Positions 1-15,100 of a stretch of DNA of 64,000 nt are shown one piece after another. The number at the start of each line of letters is the position of its first letter. The stretch's first letter is position 1. This DNA is from Azolla caroliniana (Eukaryota > Polypodiophyta). Both the position numbers and the translations under genes were made by a program. The notes below the pieces were generated by a model. The model was not told the DNA's origin. It was given only the letters and a program-made list of their open reading frames with translations, and did not search any database. The stretch lies in NCBI GenBank assembly GCA_043228905.1, contig JBHGNT010000015.1:18042001-18106000 (forward strand). The letters run 5' to 3'.

Positions 1-826
1 TTTATAATAGGATTTTAAAATTTCTGACGCTTTAGACTCTAAAGGAGAAAACTATGAGACCCATCAATTGATTTTTTTTTGTGTGATGAGGTTTTCCTAC
101 ATAGTTTTACCCTTATTGTACCAATACCCTTGCATTATTATCATTACGTTAAGGTAGTGGTATCAATTTGGGTTCGGGAAAGTGATTTATAAAGCCAAGC
201 AACTCTGTTATATTCATACAAGAGCTAACCATAATGTTGCTGAAGACTTTAACATACACATAACCATACGTTTATGACATCTTTAAAGATTTTATGAGTA
301 CTAAAATTATAGGCAGGTTGGTTGCCTGATATTAAGTGTCTTTTCTTTCATATTATGCTTTAGCATGTAATATCAACTTCTTAGATTGTAGCATGAGGAT
401 ATGGAAGATGCAAACATGTTTTTGGACACATCAGATTTCGTATTTGGTCTTTGTAGACATGCACCTATTACACATCCATGTGGCCAAGCTGTTCTATTAG
501 AATATAATCTTGTCCCTAACTATTGTATAGATTTGACATTGTAATTTCATTTGTTTTGATCAAGACTATTGTTTTTACTTCATGTCATGAAGCTATGAAG
601 TAAAAACAAGGTTTATCTTGTTCATAATTCAAACAAATAAATAGTTATGACAAATTCACAAACACTTGGTAATAAAACATGCAAATATGATAATGTATAT
701 AATTCTAATTGAAGGTATTTGTAAAGACATTGTGCATCTATCTAAAACTTTGCATCCATGCTATTTTCACAAGGATGATAGTGATAAGATTTTACTCATG
801 TTCAAAGAAAGACTATGAGCATGTGG
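1..826. other. Intergenic, no gene recognised
   Basis: AT-rich sequence downstream of the DUF599 gene. I see no open frame with a recognisable product, no RNA gene and no clear repeat. It presumably contains that gene's 3' UTR, but no polyadenylation site could be fixed. Confidence 0.5.
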
Positions 827-2407
827 TTATACATGGACTTCTAATTCCTTCATAATGAGGCGCGAAGGAGGAGGATCAACAAAATCAGAGTTGTAGAGGA
901 CATGGACAAGGACAAGGGTGGTGATGAACATGGGGACAGAACCAAATATCCAGAAAAGAAGTGGGAAAGATGCATAGAAGCTTCGAGCACCCATTGTATA
1001 GAATATGGTGGAGCGCTCTAGGAGACTAGCTATATACTCAGGTGTGAGAGCTCCACTTCCACCATCTGGAAGTATGGGGACATTTATCATGTAGTTGACA
1101 TAGTTAATGTATCGAATGGATTGAGTGTGACAAAGGAATGATGCCATCAAGCTTGCTATTAGTGTTACTGCCTTGACTGTGCCACATACACTACCACTAA
1201 TTCCATGTACTTGATTTCTAACAGGTGATAGTTGTTTGATGGTGTTTGCAAATGTCAAGTAAGTGGCTAGAGCTGCTGTTAGTAGCACTGCGGTAGTTGC
1301 CATTAGTGTCGCCTCCATGATTGAGTTCCGTAGTGTTTGTACTGCTAATACATTCTTCTTATGGTTCTCCTATGTTTGTCAAAGAAAAATGTACATCATT
1401 ATATATCTTAAAATTAAAATTGATGGTTAGGGGAATAAACTTTGCCCTTAAACAAGATAGAATATTTTGTTATGCTACTTGTTAGGCCTACCAAAAGAAA
1501 ACACGTCGACTTGACCTGTCAATGTGGATGGTAGCAAGGATGGATAAACATTAAATGCTTCAAGAGTAAACATGCATTAAGAGTGTTAGTTAAATGCTAA
1601 TGTTATGATGATGTGCAATTGTTTGACATTAAGCATCATGTTGTCCGAAAAGCAGGCACATGTCCCAATATGAACCCTAGTGTCCATTACATGATGGGTT
1701 ATGCATGACAACAGATACCCTAGTTATGTTGAAATATACCCTAGGTTCAATGTTTATGGAGTTGTTGCATTTAAGCTCAAATCCTTGTTCTTGAATATTT
1801 CACTAACCCAAAATCAACAAAATTTGGAATCTTCACATCTACTTGTTTTGAACTCTTTTATTTTATTTCTAGAACCAACTAAAATGTATTGAAATTTTCG
1901 TGACATATAGAAACATTGAGACAAATTGCAATGCCATGAATTCACACATGAAGAGGATATATTTTATTGGTGTATATGTGATACTATGTATGATACGTTT
2001 TAGAAAAAGAAGATGCATCTAACTTATTCATTAGGCATTTTGCAAGTAACTTGACGCGGAATGAGATGGGGATAATTTTGGGACACATGCTTCTATATTG
2101 CGTCTTCCATAGGATGAGATGTGTTAGGTGGGCTTCTTTAAGATACCCATGTTTCATATATGTATGTGGCTAGATTAGAACTTATGTAACTTGGAAATTT
2201 AGATTGAGAGGGAGGGAGGGAGAGTATACTAACAATGAGCATCTCGTAGACCCAGAGTCGCCTAGCTTTGTGGTTGATGCCCATGACAGTTTGCATTGGG
2301 CAACTTCTCACTTTATAACATAGGAACACATGATAAGCAATCAATATAGCAATGGATGCAGGGGCCAACACCAAGTCCAATATGTCCAAATTCTCTTGGT
2401 GTGCCAT
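827..2407 (-). CDS. DUF599 family multi-pass membrane protein (2 exons)
   Basis: Two exons: 2234-2407 (58 codons from ATG) and 827-1369 (180 codons plus stop), with an 864-bp GT-AG intron in phase 0, giving 238 aa. The join reads ...WVYEML-I / ENHKKNVLAVQTLRNSI-MEATLMATT, which is the plant DUF599 signature: a first membrane helix, a basic loop, an AVQTLRN-type motif, then MEATLMATT entering the second helix. Hydrophobic segments lie near residues 8-32, 78-100, 112-135 and 185-225. The intact R-N-S-I motif crosses the ATG at 1318, so a model starting there would cut the protein short. The family has no established biochemical role, and its length here (about 230-240 aa) is normal. No neighbour suggests a function. 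Confidence in the family is good; the terminal exon is certain from frame continuity. Confidence 0.87.
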
Positions 2408-5400
2408 ACTCTCTAACTACTGAACTATCAACAACTCTCTTGTCTTTAGTTGATGAAGGCACTACCCTATCACAACAACACACAATCTGCACTCCTTTGT
2501 ATCTCAATTTGGTACTTACTTCTAAATAGATAACTTCACACAATCCAAACACCTCACTCTTCTTTCTCTACCACACTTACGTAAACTATCCTAGTCATAG
2601 AGTCACTACAATAACCCATACACAAGAATCACAATATCACTTATAATGGATTCATTATTCTTACATTAGTCAAGTGCTTCTTCCACTTACACTAACCCCA
2701 CTAACCTATTCTTCACATCCATCACATCACATAATCTCTTAATTTATATAGAAAATAAACTCTTAGACATCCATAGTGGGAGCATAGTGAGATCACATAA
2801 AGTTCCTCTTAAAGTGTTTTTTATAACATACATATTATCCACATTGATTTCCTAGTATAGTGTAACTTTAACACTATGCTTTAATATTCTTTACACGACA
2901 TCTAATTCTAAATTGCTTTCATAACATATACCGATACAAACGGAAACCACACACAAAACCTTTTGTCTTGGCACAAAAGACTAGGTTTCCATAAGGTGTT
3001 ATATGAGATGAATGCGTTAAGACAATGTTAAATTTGCAATGTACTTCATGAAATATGCTATTAAAGACAAAACAATTATGTGCATTAAACTTTACTTGTT
3101 AAGTGTTTAGAATTACATATCCTCATCACTTCGATGTGAAACCAATATAAGTGTATATTGAACAAAATGCAATAGCACTTTAATTATGTTGGAAATAATG
3201 ATTAAATACATATCATAGTCCACTCCCACAAAATGCATAAAGTTAATAAATGCTACATTGATCTATAATATATCCAAATGAGGCTTCAAAGAATACACAA
3301 AGAATATGTTTCGTAATAATATCTAAAACAGATAATATGACTTTAATAGTCAAAAGATAAAATTTATGTGTGAACGTGGATCTAAGTCACTCATTCAAAC
3401 TCTTAAAGAAGTTATTTCTAATTGATAGATTCCTCAGAGGGGTAATACTAATATCCACAAAATAAAGGAATTATGGGATGTGTGTCGAATTCATGTTGGT
3501 TACATATAATTTCGACATGGGCATTTGATTGCCCAAGATGATTATAATTTATTTAGAGTTATTGTATCAATAATCTTTGTCTTCTAAGTGGATAAAGGGT
3601 CCCACGACACCTAAGATCAGAAAATAAATATGCGTTGGAATTGACTTTTTTGGAGCTAATAGAATCGTTTTCCACCCTTGGATTGCGACAAATAGATCCA
3701 CGATGACATCTTTATGAGCATCTTGTGACCGTGTATGCATATATCTATATTTTGTAGGAAACCAAGATTGGGAGGCCATTTTTATCTACCAACTGTACTT
3801 GTGGACGATATCGAACCAAAAAATATGAAATCTTCATTTAATAACAATGATAAATAGCTCAGAATCTTAAGGTTGTAACTTGTATATAAGAGGCTAGAGC
3901 ACAAGTTTTCAAGATAGTGATGGGTGGGGGATGACTAAAGTCAATTTCTATGATTTATAGAGGCAATGCTTTTACTACACATTGTGATTTAGCATGTAAT
4001 ATATTGTTACAACATAGTACTAACTGTAAGAATCCAAGAAAGGAACTTTCTAGATTCCCGCATTAAGTGCGTGTTCTAATATTTTTCCATTCTCACCATT
4101 TTAAAAAAACTTTGAATATTCTTACATTTATTCCTTTGCTTGTACTTTAATCCTAGATTCTATGCAATGAGTAAATATGCCTTAGAATCTGATATTCCCT
4201 ATACTATGTACATACATGGGTTTGTCGGGGGACAAACTTGTTTATCTTTTCTAAACTAAACATTTGGAATAAAAATTACGTGCACGCCAACTATGTTAGA
4301 AAATACTGTGATAGCATATAATATTATGTCTATCATATAGAACTCCTTTAAGTTACACTTCTAACAATCAAGAATATCTTGCAATAGAGAGATGGTGGTG
4401 GGAGAGTGTCATATATAAGCACATATGCAACAATCACAACTATCCACTCGAGGGCACCACCATCTAGGCACAAGTAGTGAACACACATGTAAAAGGAGCT
4501 TGGTTTCAATTTTGATAGGACCCTTTTGATGGAGAGGGGAACTTCTTATTCTTCACGTTGATGTAACCAACAACACCATTACATGGCTATGAAAATCACG
4601 GAATTGAGCATAGATTTGTGTTTGAAGAAACCTTTATGACATAGGGGAATGATCCTAATGCAACCAAGGCCCATGAACACTCTTAATATTGTTATTGGCA
4701 AAACCTCACCAATCAAAGAGTCCAACACATCACTAATATAGAATTTAATGAACCTCAAGGATTTGCGGAAGACGTAATGATGTCCCTAGACCTGATTTAA
4801 GGTAAGTTGAACATACATATCATCACAATTTTTGCAACCCAAACATCAATAAAGAATAATATGCACTAGGTGCTAGTTTCAACACTTTAAATCTTCGTCG
4901 AATGCGGAAGAAATTATATAGGGCTTGCAAAGATAAATGTAAGAGACAAACATATGGAGGGTTTCCTATCAAGGTGTTATGGGCATAACCACAATTTATT
5001 CCATGGTAGTCGTACCGTAGTATTCTACACACAAGGATAAAAGTTTGAGGGTTAATCGAGAGTGTAAAGAAGAGAGGATTACTTGTAATCATAGGGATTG
5101 AGACAACCCACAAGGGCCAAGTGTGAACTTGCCTAGGGGCCTTAGGTGTGGTTATAAATATTAGGCCTAGTTATCTTCATTGGACACATTATTTGACTAC
5201 TTTGAGACTGTGATATTGTGGTCAACAAACTTGTGGCAAACACTCTTCATGGAATTCAAGTGTCTTGATCTTCATGGCAAACACTCTTCATCCATTGTAT
5301 GCTCCACTAACCAATACACACAAGCACTTAGTCACCCTCTTTAGACTTTCAACCATTGTACGTTAAATAGTAAATTAATTACATGCATGATCAATTTAGA

Positions 5401-6102
5401 CTTTGCATGTCTCCACAAGAATGAGCTCATTCCATCTCACATAAACTTATTGACCAAGAGCATCCCTAATGGTGGGCATATAGGTTCAAGAATAGTATCC
5501 AATGCAATCAAATGATTATTCCAATGCATCGAGAGATTCATATACAAGCATAATAATTTGCTCATAAGAAACTAGTTGAAAAATAAAACAGCATTTGGTA
5601 GATAACAAACCAAGGACAAAAAATGCAATACATCTTACAAAGCCCAAACCCCTTATGGCAAGTTGTACAGGGTAAGAGCTCAGTAATGGAATATACAGGG
5701 TTGAATGTAAAATTGTGCTCTACCAATGGGCGTACACTGGTGGGAAGCAAATAGGTTATCAATACACAGCCATGGTTTCAGCTCCTTTACTTTCACCTTT
5801 TTTACTCCTAAACAACATCAGTCTCCAAACAGTTGATTCAACAATATCAATAACAACACTTCCAGGCTTTAACCAATTACATTATCCATAAAACAAATCG
5901 ACTTCTAAGATAGCATTGTCATACAGCTTCCAAAATCATGGTCTTCCTCTCTACACACTTTGTAGGTTGTGCAATAAATAAAGATTTATTTATGTTTGTC
6001 CTGAGAGCTGTAGGGCTGAGAATGCAAAAATAATATAATAACATAATTAATACAAGCCAAAGCTTATTTATTCATGGAAAGAAACAGAACCAACAAATAA
6101 TC
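2408..6102. other. Intergenic, no gene recognised
   Basis: AT-rich spacer. Short open frames at 3567-3779 and 4823-5113 (both minus) have no recognisable motif or splice context, and I do not support them as genes. A purine run at 2208-2224 lies in the preceding gene's intron, not here. Nothing else is recognisable. Confidence 0.5.
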
Positions 6103-9100
6103 TTATGATTGGAGATAGCTTGCATATTTTGCACGTAATAGAAGCTTTTGAACACAAAGCAAAGCTTCCCTCCTCACTTCAGGATTGTCATGTTCCATAA
6201 GACTCATAATACGACTTTTGGCTTTCAAATCCAGCACAATCATTCGCCCCGATGGATGGTTTTGTATAAATTGTGACAAATCGTAACAGCAAATAGACAA
6301 TGTCTTTGCATCGTTGGATGTATTCAAGAGAGTTACAAGCAGTCGGAGCACCTGAAAAAAAAAAAAAAAATAAAACAATTAAACAATCGTTTGAAGTATT
6401 GCTAAACAATACTTTATTGTATAGGAAGAAAAGTTATTCACAAGCCCAATTTCCTGAGCTTGTCAAGAAATCTCAATTTTTCTATGTTATGGGAAGCATA
6501 AGCATGTGATCAGTTTACAAATCTGGTAGAATTAAAGCACAATGTACCAATGTTTTTCACAACACACTTTAACTGACAGATGGCCCATCACGAAACCATC
6601 GAAGGACATGGATGATGTGAAACAGTTTGTGGCATGGTCAACACCCTCCTCTGTAATGCCTCTGTGCAGTTATTAGCATTCACAGTAGGATGGGTAAGTA
6701 CATATTCCCTTGCTTAGAGCTCCATAATCAACCACCAGAAACACAGGTATCTGAGTCAAGGATGGCTACATACCACCCAGTTTTAGGAAGTTAATGAATA
6801 AGAGGTGCAAAACAACAAATGAACTCGAAATATAGATTCTAACCACATTCCCTCAAAACATTCCTTTCTGGTGTGGTTCCTCCTACATGGGATTAGTCCT
6901 TTGAATGCTTAGAGGAGGAAAAAAGACTAAGCCATCTGTCCATAGAATGCCCCACAACAAACTGTTCTATACTCTCTGAAGACTGTCCCAACAACTAGAG
7001 TTCCTGTTGTAAATAAATGTTCCGAAAGGAGAAACTATGAGGCTCAGCACCGCCATGTGGAATGGTATGAGAAGCCAATATATATGTGCTCTGTGCATGT
7101 GTAGTTATAAAATGATTTTTAACCATCAAACGGCGATGGCTAAGGCATGTTTTTACACAACCTTTGAGTGCAGATACATATGCTAGTTTCACAAGTTCAT
7201 GCAAGTTGTGGAGAAAAAAGTCGGCAGTCTCTAAAAGAAACAAAACCAGTAGAGGTAAGATTCAAGCTAGACCCCAAATGAATGAGCTACCCATCAAGCA
7301 GAGGAGCAAACATATGCAGAGAGAGATTCTGGCTTGAGGTAGGAATCAAAGCAAAGATCTGGATAGCAAAAGAAGTTGCCACCATTTTGAGTAACTTGAT
7401 ATGTGCATGCCAGCATGGAACCTCCGAAGTTTTGGGCCAGGAGATGATAGAAGACAAAAGGGGATGATTGTGGAAACAAAAGAGAGCATTTCCAATGATA
7501 GTGTAGACAGCTTAATTACAATAATAGAGGCTTCCAATAATAGAGGTTTGCAATAATAAATGTGGATTAACACCTTGAAAATCTTTTTTACAGTTTAATA
7601 CTCCGTCTTGATTAAACCCCTCCCTTTTATGCATGAATGTTTTACGTGCATGAAAGTGCCATTAGTGCACATGCTTATTTCCCACTCCCTTTCACTAACC
7701 ATTGGCCCAAATTATACTTGTTACACACACACACTTACAAACCATACATTTGGTTTGGTTTAGGCACAGAGCAAACAGTAACCCCTTCAGAGGATGAAGG
7801 CTTTCGCACATGGTTAATCTTTCCTATAGGTCACACTTCGACCTTGACATCATTCCATATTTTTCCTCATTTCAATATATTTCAGAATTTATAGTGACAA
7901 AAAGAAATAAAAAAGCAACCACTCAATGCATCAGATTTACCAATTATATACGGCGTATACACATGCTAAATGGCTATTACAAAAACCAAATAGCAAAGCA
8001 GATCATATATCACAAATATGTAAAGCCTGGAAATTTTATTGATCTAAAAGAAAAAATATCAGTATGTTATAAAAAATTTCAATGTCTTAATTCAGTGCTC
8101 TAACCTGAAAATCATGATCTTCAAATTTGCTAATATTCTCACGCCAAAATGCTGGGTCTTTGTGGACTGGTGTCCATTCCAGAGCTCCAGAGGAAACTTC
8201 TTGCTTGTACTTGTCAAAAGAACTTAAAGTTTTGATACTGACTTTAAGAGACTCTTCAACAGAACTAAGTGCATCAATGAGATCCTGACACATAAAAAAT
8301 GCAGGTTAAGCAACCAGCAATTATATCAATTTGTTAGGTTTTGTTAGGTTTTAAATAATATAGTAAGTACCTCATCCGTCCATGCCTGCAGCTTCAAATT
8401 TTGAACAACTTTTGGTAATCCAAGGTCAACCATTGTGCTTGCTAAATGAGATTTCCCCAAAAGGTTTCTCAAAGTCAAAATGGCTACTCGCACAACCTAT
8501 TCATTTTTTTTCTAAATATTAGAGGTCAAAACATCATCACATGCCATGATATGTGCATTAAGATACCTTTCTTTATTAATTCACCTTTTCTTTTGTTGAT
8601 GTCTTGGCAACTTCAACAAGCCGAGGCAGAATCCCAGCTGAAGTTATAGCATCGACATAAGAGTCATTGAAAGACAGAAGCCATACACAAAGTATTGCTT
8701 CATATAACAGCTGCATTAAACATTCTGCCTAAAATTATGTTTCCAGACAAAAAAAATTCTTCTGGGACTCGGGGATATAACTAACACTATAAATTTAGAA
8801 TTCATAAATCTTCATTGTGCTCTAGATGAACAAGTACAAGGGAGAATCATTGTTGATATGCACAATCAGAATCTTGCTATTGCCATTTTTCTCATTCATA
8901 AGTTTCAGAGAGTTCGTTTATAAATTGAGAGAAACAATCTAAATGACATTACATGGAAGGGACAATGTGATGCACAGCCTGTGTTGTTTCACAAAGAGGC
9001 ATTAGCAGAAATAAACATTCTACTATTTTTATAGATAGTAAAACTAAGAGAAAAACAAAATTTATAGTATACCATCCAATGCATTCATCTATTCCATAAA

Positions 9101-12100
9101 AAGAATTATTACTTCAAGAAAACCCCTAAATTCCATTCTTATAACAAAAAGTTTAGGCTTTGCAAAATAATTTAGAACCCAGGGCTCTTCAAATAAGGAA
9201 GCTTATTCTCAATCGGGATATCTTCCTTGACCACTTTTTATTCTAAAGAGTTGAATTCCAATCCTTGTATGTTGTGCACATGAATTTCTGGCACTGTCTT
9301 CCGTTGAATAAAAATACAAAAAAAGTACCTGGATATATTGTTGATTTGAAGCCGGGGAAATCAGAGGTGCCAAACACTGCAATCCATCACCAAGGACAAA
9401 CAATTTTCGAACATATGGATCCCTGAGCAGAGTTCCAAGAGAGGATACAGCGGCTGGGATAGCTCTCGTAGGATGTGATGGTCGTCTCAACTGCAAATAA
9501 ATTTTAATAGCTCACTTTCAGCTCTCTCTCCTTTAGGCTCTGCCATGCCTTTATTTATCCTTGTCACTGTGCCTTTTCTTTATTTTTCTCGTTATTGGAC
9601 ATATATCATATCTTGCGGGAGCCTGGGATGTAGCTTCTTTGGTCTCATAGGTTCTTTTGGCCTTTCTAAGATGTTAATAATAAATATTATTTTATTTCTC
9701 TCATTTAATATAATTATGGAGCTTTCAGAATTCTAGAGCTTTGATTTCTTTTTCATTATGGATAACACGAATTCATCCATTTTTTAATTCATTATTTTGT
9801 CTCATACAACAATCTTAATCACTATTCACAAAATTTGCCTCTTCATTAACACAACCTTGGCTACAAATAAAGGAGATATCACCAAGGAAAGAAAGATTGT
9901 TGAGAATGGAGATGCGAACTTCCATGGCTGAAAATTTAGCCAAAACAACCCAAAAGTTTGGAGTTCCATGGCTGCAACAAAACCATGTGATAACAGCCAA
10001 GGGAGATTGAAGAACATCAATTCTTTTATGTGAATCCTTCCAAAATTTACCATAAGCCTGTATGAAGATGTGAATGGACTCGGGGTCTTCAACCTTAACT
10101 TGTACCACAATTACTTTTTCGATCTATTCACGCCATCTTGTCCAATATACCCACACTAGCTATACAATCATAGCCGACATTTCCTAAGACAGACAGATCA
10201 TATATTTACAAATGTAACGTATCATGCTAGAAGAATCTTCTATGCAGGATAATGTGCACCTCAGATTCCAGATGTAATGTCATTGAGACAACTGTAATAT
10301 AGTTATGTACACTTGGCATCAACAGTAAGAACATGGTCATTTCACCCCCATTACTCCTAAGAAGATGTTTGTGAATGTCGGACTCTATCCTATGTTGCAA
10401 ACAAATTATATAAGATCAATTAATATACATAATACATAATGTGTCATTGTATAAACTAAGTTTTGTACTGCCATGTTATGAACATAGCCTTATGAAACAA
10501 TTTAAATGCTAATATTTAATTTTTTTCAAGTGTAACATAAGTTGGAAAACAGTCATCCTAGGACTTGCGAAAACCCCATATGTGGCATCTGGGAGCCTAA
10601 GAAGTCAACTATCAAAGGGGACTAATTGCCCCCTTTGATACAGCACCTAAAGATACTATTGACACTTAGTCTGTAAGGCAAAATTCTCAAATTTTGGATG
10701 CATGGATTGGCTGACTTCCAATGTATAGCATAAGGCCATATTCAGTGGTATGGGACACCATTGGGGTTGTGTTCATCTCGTCCTGTGATTGGGGTTGATG
10801 GGTGTGGTTAACCACCCTTAATCCATTTTTTTCTTTAATATTTTCATCGATCATTTATTGCTAGTACGCAGTCGTAATATAGAGTGAGGCATTTCAATTT
10901 CTTCATCAAATAAGCCAAAGAAACCCATTCATCCCAAACTATTGACTTTTGTTTTCACTGGTAAATGGAGTAGAATATCTGTAAATATTAGTGATACTTC
11001 AAAGGGTTAGTATCGATATGATCGCCATACCTGATTGCAAACCCAATCAACCAGAACTCTAAGCACATCATCAATTTTCGATGAGGCAGATCGATTCAGA
11101 TCTTTTGCTTCAGCGGTTTTAGGTCGTGCACTGCAATATACAAAAATTGTTTAATAGGAATTTGCCAAAATGAACAAAAGTGTAAAAGTGTCATCTCAAG
11201 CTGAACTTCAAACCTTGTTATAAGTGTTAGTATTTTGTAACTCGTCTCCTGTATAAACCAGTTCTCTTTGTTCAGCAATCTGCAGTAATTAACCTACGGC
11301 TTAGTTACTGAGACATTGACTCATTCCAATCACTAAACATACATAGAGTGTCCAAGTTCAAAAATGCTGTAAATCAGAGAGAAACGTTTGCTTTCAAATG
11401 TGAATACGAGATTATTATAGAGCTCGTATCGATACACTGTTGTATTATCAACACATGTGTGAATTGTTTTTTATTATTGCCTCTACATGATGAGACTCAT
11501 TCAATAGAAAAATAATTTGCATTTATCTTATTACATTTTTTTCTGTCTACACAATAACGCAAATCATATTTAAATCCGGATAAGCATGATGTTTGCATGA
11601 TGCCCATTGCCATTACGGATCACAGTTCATGCCAATCACTGTTTCAAGCACCTAGAAAAGGTTGAACTTCCCAAAGAACCTAAAAATATTTTTTTCTAGT
11701 GCCGGACCCAGTCACTTCCTGCACCTTCAGTTACCACAGAAGTCTTAATGCCAATCCGTTTCCTATGCATTTCATGTTAATATTGAATAAACGATGCAAA
11801 TAATGCTTACATAAATCATGGGTAAGCTGCAACTCAATACCTTAGAAAAGGGTGATAGATATCATCATTTGCAAACAAATCATCATGAAATAATCTTGCC
11901 CTCTTTGGATTTGCTGCAAAATCATAGAACCCAATTTAGACATTTTCAAAGATGAAATAGTCCTAAAGGAATTAAGGGAATTTACAAATTTTCTTTCAGT
12001 AAAGGAAAGAATTTACAGTTAGTACTATTCAGAGTGTGAGAAAAGCTGTTAATAGCAGCAGCGGAAGACTTAAAACAAAATAGGCACAGCCAAGCTGTGA

Positions 12101-15100
12101 GAAGGCTGTTAGACAGCAGTAGAAAAAAGGGTTGCAAAGAGCAAAGACACAGCCAAGGAATAGAGCTTGTTTTTAAGTAGCAACCAAAGTAAAAAAAGTC
12201 TTTACAAAAGAGGCTGGTATAGCCTATTTATACAAAATTGGGGAAAGTGGGTGAAATGGTTGTTTGGTAGTAAAGTGGCTCTTGTACTACCAAACAGGTA
12301 CAAAAAACTAGGAATAAAAGGGAATATCTTGGAAAAAGTAGAAGAGAAAAAAGGCATTTAAAGCATTACAAATTCTAGAGAGAGACGGCATTAAAGGAGT
12401 TGTAGATTCTAGAGAGGGAAGAATCTGGGAAGGGAGAGAATATAGTACAAAGATAATAAAGATGAAAGAGAGTGCAGGGCTGGAGCTGCCACCCTCCAAC
12501 ACAGAGATGACTAAAAAAAGGTTCCTAATTCAGCAAATCATCCATTTTTCATTAAAGATTATTAAAAATACATCTCTAACTGGTAGAAATCTTCATTCAG
12601 ATAGCCAAAAATTATAAATATGGGGGAGGATAACCATCCTTGATCTGTTTTTTTTTGTTAATTAAGAATCCAGTAGAGGTAAAAAAAAACAAAACATGAA
12701 TCACCTAATAATGGCATTACAAGCAACATTATCATTGCTTCTTTGCCATAATACTTGAACCAGACTCTAGATAGCCAATAGATATGTGAGAAAAACGTGT
12801 ATCCTTGTACTATACCTTAGTTGTTAAGAATCAAAAAGAGATGCAATACTTCATTCTTTGAGACTAAAATTGCTGGGTGAGTATAAAGCTGTTCTCCATG
12901 CATTTTTTGTCCTAGTACTATGATCCCATTTGTATTATCATGTATACCTCTAACATCACCTTTCATACACTTGCAAAAGTATACCACTTTCTTGGATTAC
13001 ATGATTGCAGGCTCTCCAGGCTGTGGACCCATGAATCTAAGGTCAGAGGTAAATGAAAACCTCCTCCTATGGCTGGACATGTATCACTGAGAGCAATAAT
13101 AAGGAAAGACAGGCTTAAATATCCATGGTCATCATGTGTTCTCTTGTTATATCTGTGCAGTGTAGACATAGAAAGAAAATATGAGAGTCAAAATCTAAGC
13201 TTTGATGTTTTTGGAACATCAATCAATACTACTGATTCTATATTACAGGTAGCCTGCAATGTCGCAGAACCCTAAAACTTCTGCATAGAATATTATAAAT
13301 ATAAAAACACCATCAATACAACTGATTCTATATTACAGGTAGCCCTGCAATCTAGCAGAACACTACAACTTCTGCATAGAATATTCTTAATATTAAATAC
13401 ATAATATTATGCACAACAGATTGCAGCGATGCAAGTAATAAAGAAAACGAAGGGTAATGCAAAAAAACCTGAGAGCAACTCGTCGATTAGCGCAAGAACA
13501 TATTCCAATGTCTCCTCTTTTGTTATGTCACGCAGTATGCTTACAAATAAACGGACATATACTGCACCATTCTGCAGTATGTAAAACTTTATAAGATGAT
13601 TTTCTTGAATTAACAGATATTTTATTGTAATAGTTATTCGATTCTTCCTATACTCCACTGGTCAATGGTCACAGGTTGCACGAACCACAGATTATGCCAA
13701 CAGAAATTTAATTTACAGGCACAATACGTGAATGGCTTTGATTTACATGAGAATTAAATCGAAAATATCTAAAGGGCTTTAAACAATTGACTAATCTATT
13801 TCCCTTTTAGCATCAGATCTTTATCCACATTGATCCCATTGGAGCAGCAATTCAAATCAAAATCATATTCTTTTTCACTAAAATATATCATTGTCTTTTT
13901 ACCGCGTTTGCTACTTCATATAAGCAGATTGGATGTATCTATGTGTATTTTATGTAAGTTGTGCTTCTCTGAAATTTGAATATTACCCTCATGCCATCAT
14001 ATTTACTTGAAGTGAGCATTTGGTGTGCCGCTTTTTTTATGGTGATCAAGTGTTAGAGCATGAGCGTAAATGGTAGCCAGACTTATAAACAAGGTACATT
14101 AAGACTCTATTATGGGGAACTTTAAAGAAAAGCATGAAGGCCTATTCAGGGGAGCAATAGCAAACTTCTAATGTATGGTACATACATATGCTGAACACAT
14201 ATATGAGCTCTTGTAGCTTCATCAGGCTATAGACAAGCAAGCGTCCACAGAAATGGATTTCGATAAAAAAATTTGAGGCAAAATACAAAATTCCCGTAAA
14301 CTATGTACAGAATCCAGATATCGATCTCCCAGCCAAGTGCATCCATGAATATTGCAGAGCCAATGAGGTTTCATATTTCAGGACACATGGTTGTCTATGC
14401 AACCTCTATGCAGCATGTTGCAGATAATTGCACCTTGGGATTGTTTACAAGCTCGTGCCCTATTTTGGAGAGATTCCCTCCCCATAGTTGTTTCAATACG
14501 CATATTCTACACAATAAATATGTTTTAGAGTATTCACATGTATTCAGAATATATCCTACATTTTAGAACTGCCATTTTTACAATTAAAAATCTTGGGCCC
14601 ATTTTTGTAATATTTTTTTGTAGGTTTATTTTGCGGAAGGAAAATGAATAAATAAATTAGGAGTTTTTTGGCAAAATAACTCTGTCAATCCTTATTTTCC
14701 ATCAATATATTGCACCTTGCATTGTGATATGTCTTCACCATCAGAATCGTTGCATCGTCACACTAAGATCTGATCAAAGTATTTCAATCATTTTACTCAT
14801 GTGCCCCTCAATTGAATGTGCATATTGTTGCTAACATCTCATAAAATGGTGTAAACACATGTCAAGATCCAACTTGATGCTATTGATATTAGAAGTATTC
14901 AATGCATTTAGCATTTTCTACGTATTTAACATACACATTGCATGCACGTCCTATGTTATGCATGTTACAATCATGCCTCGTGCATCATATCCACTCGCTC
15001 CAACTAGATACAGTATCTTAAATTTACTTTTTTGGTCTAAACTTTAATGCGATGGGCAGACTTGAATGAATTAGCAAGGGCTAGAATTGATTACACCATG

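Noticed and set aside
827-1318. A single-exon 163-aa gene
   Set aside because: The conserved family sequence continues in frame upstream of the ATG to a splice acceptor at 1370 and joins exon 2234-2407.
3567-5113. Small open frames at 3567-3779 and 4823-5113
   Set aside because: No motif, no splice context and no similarity that I recognise; the surrounding DNA is ordinary AT-rich spacer.
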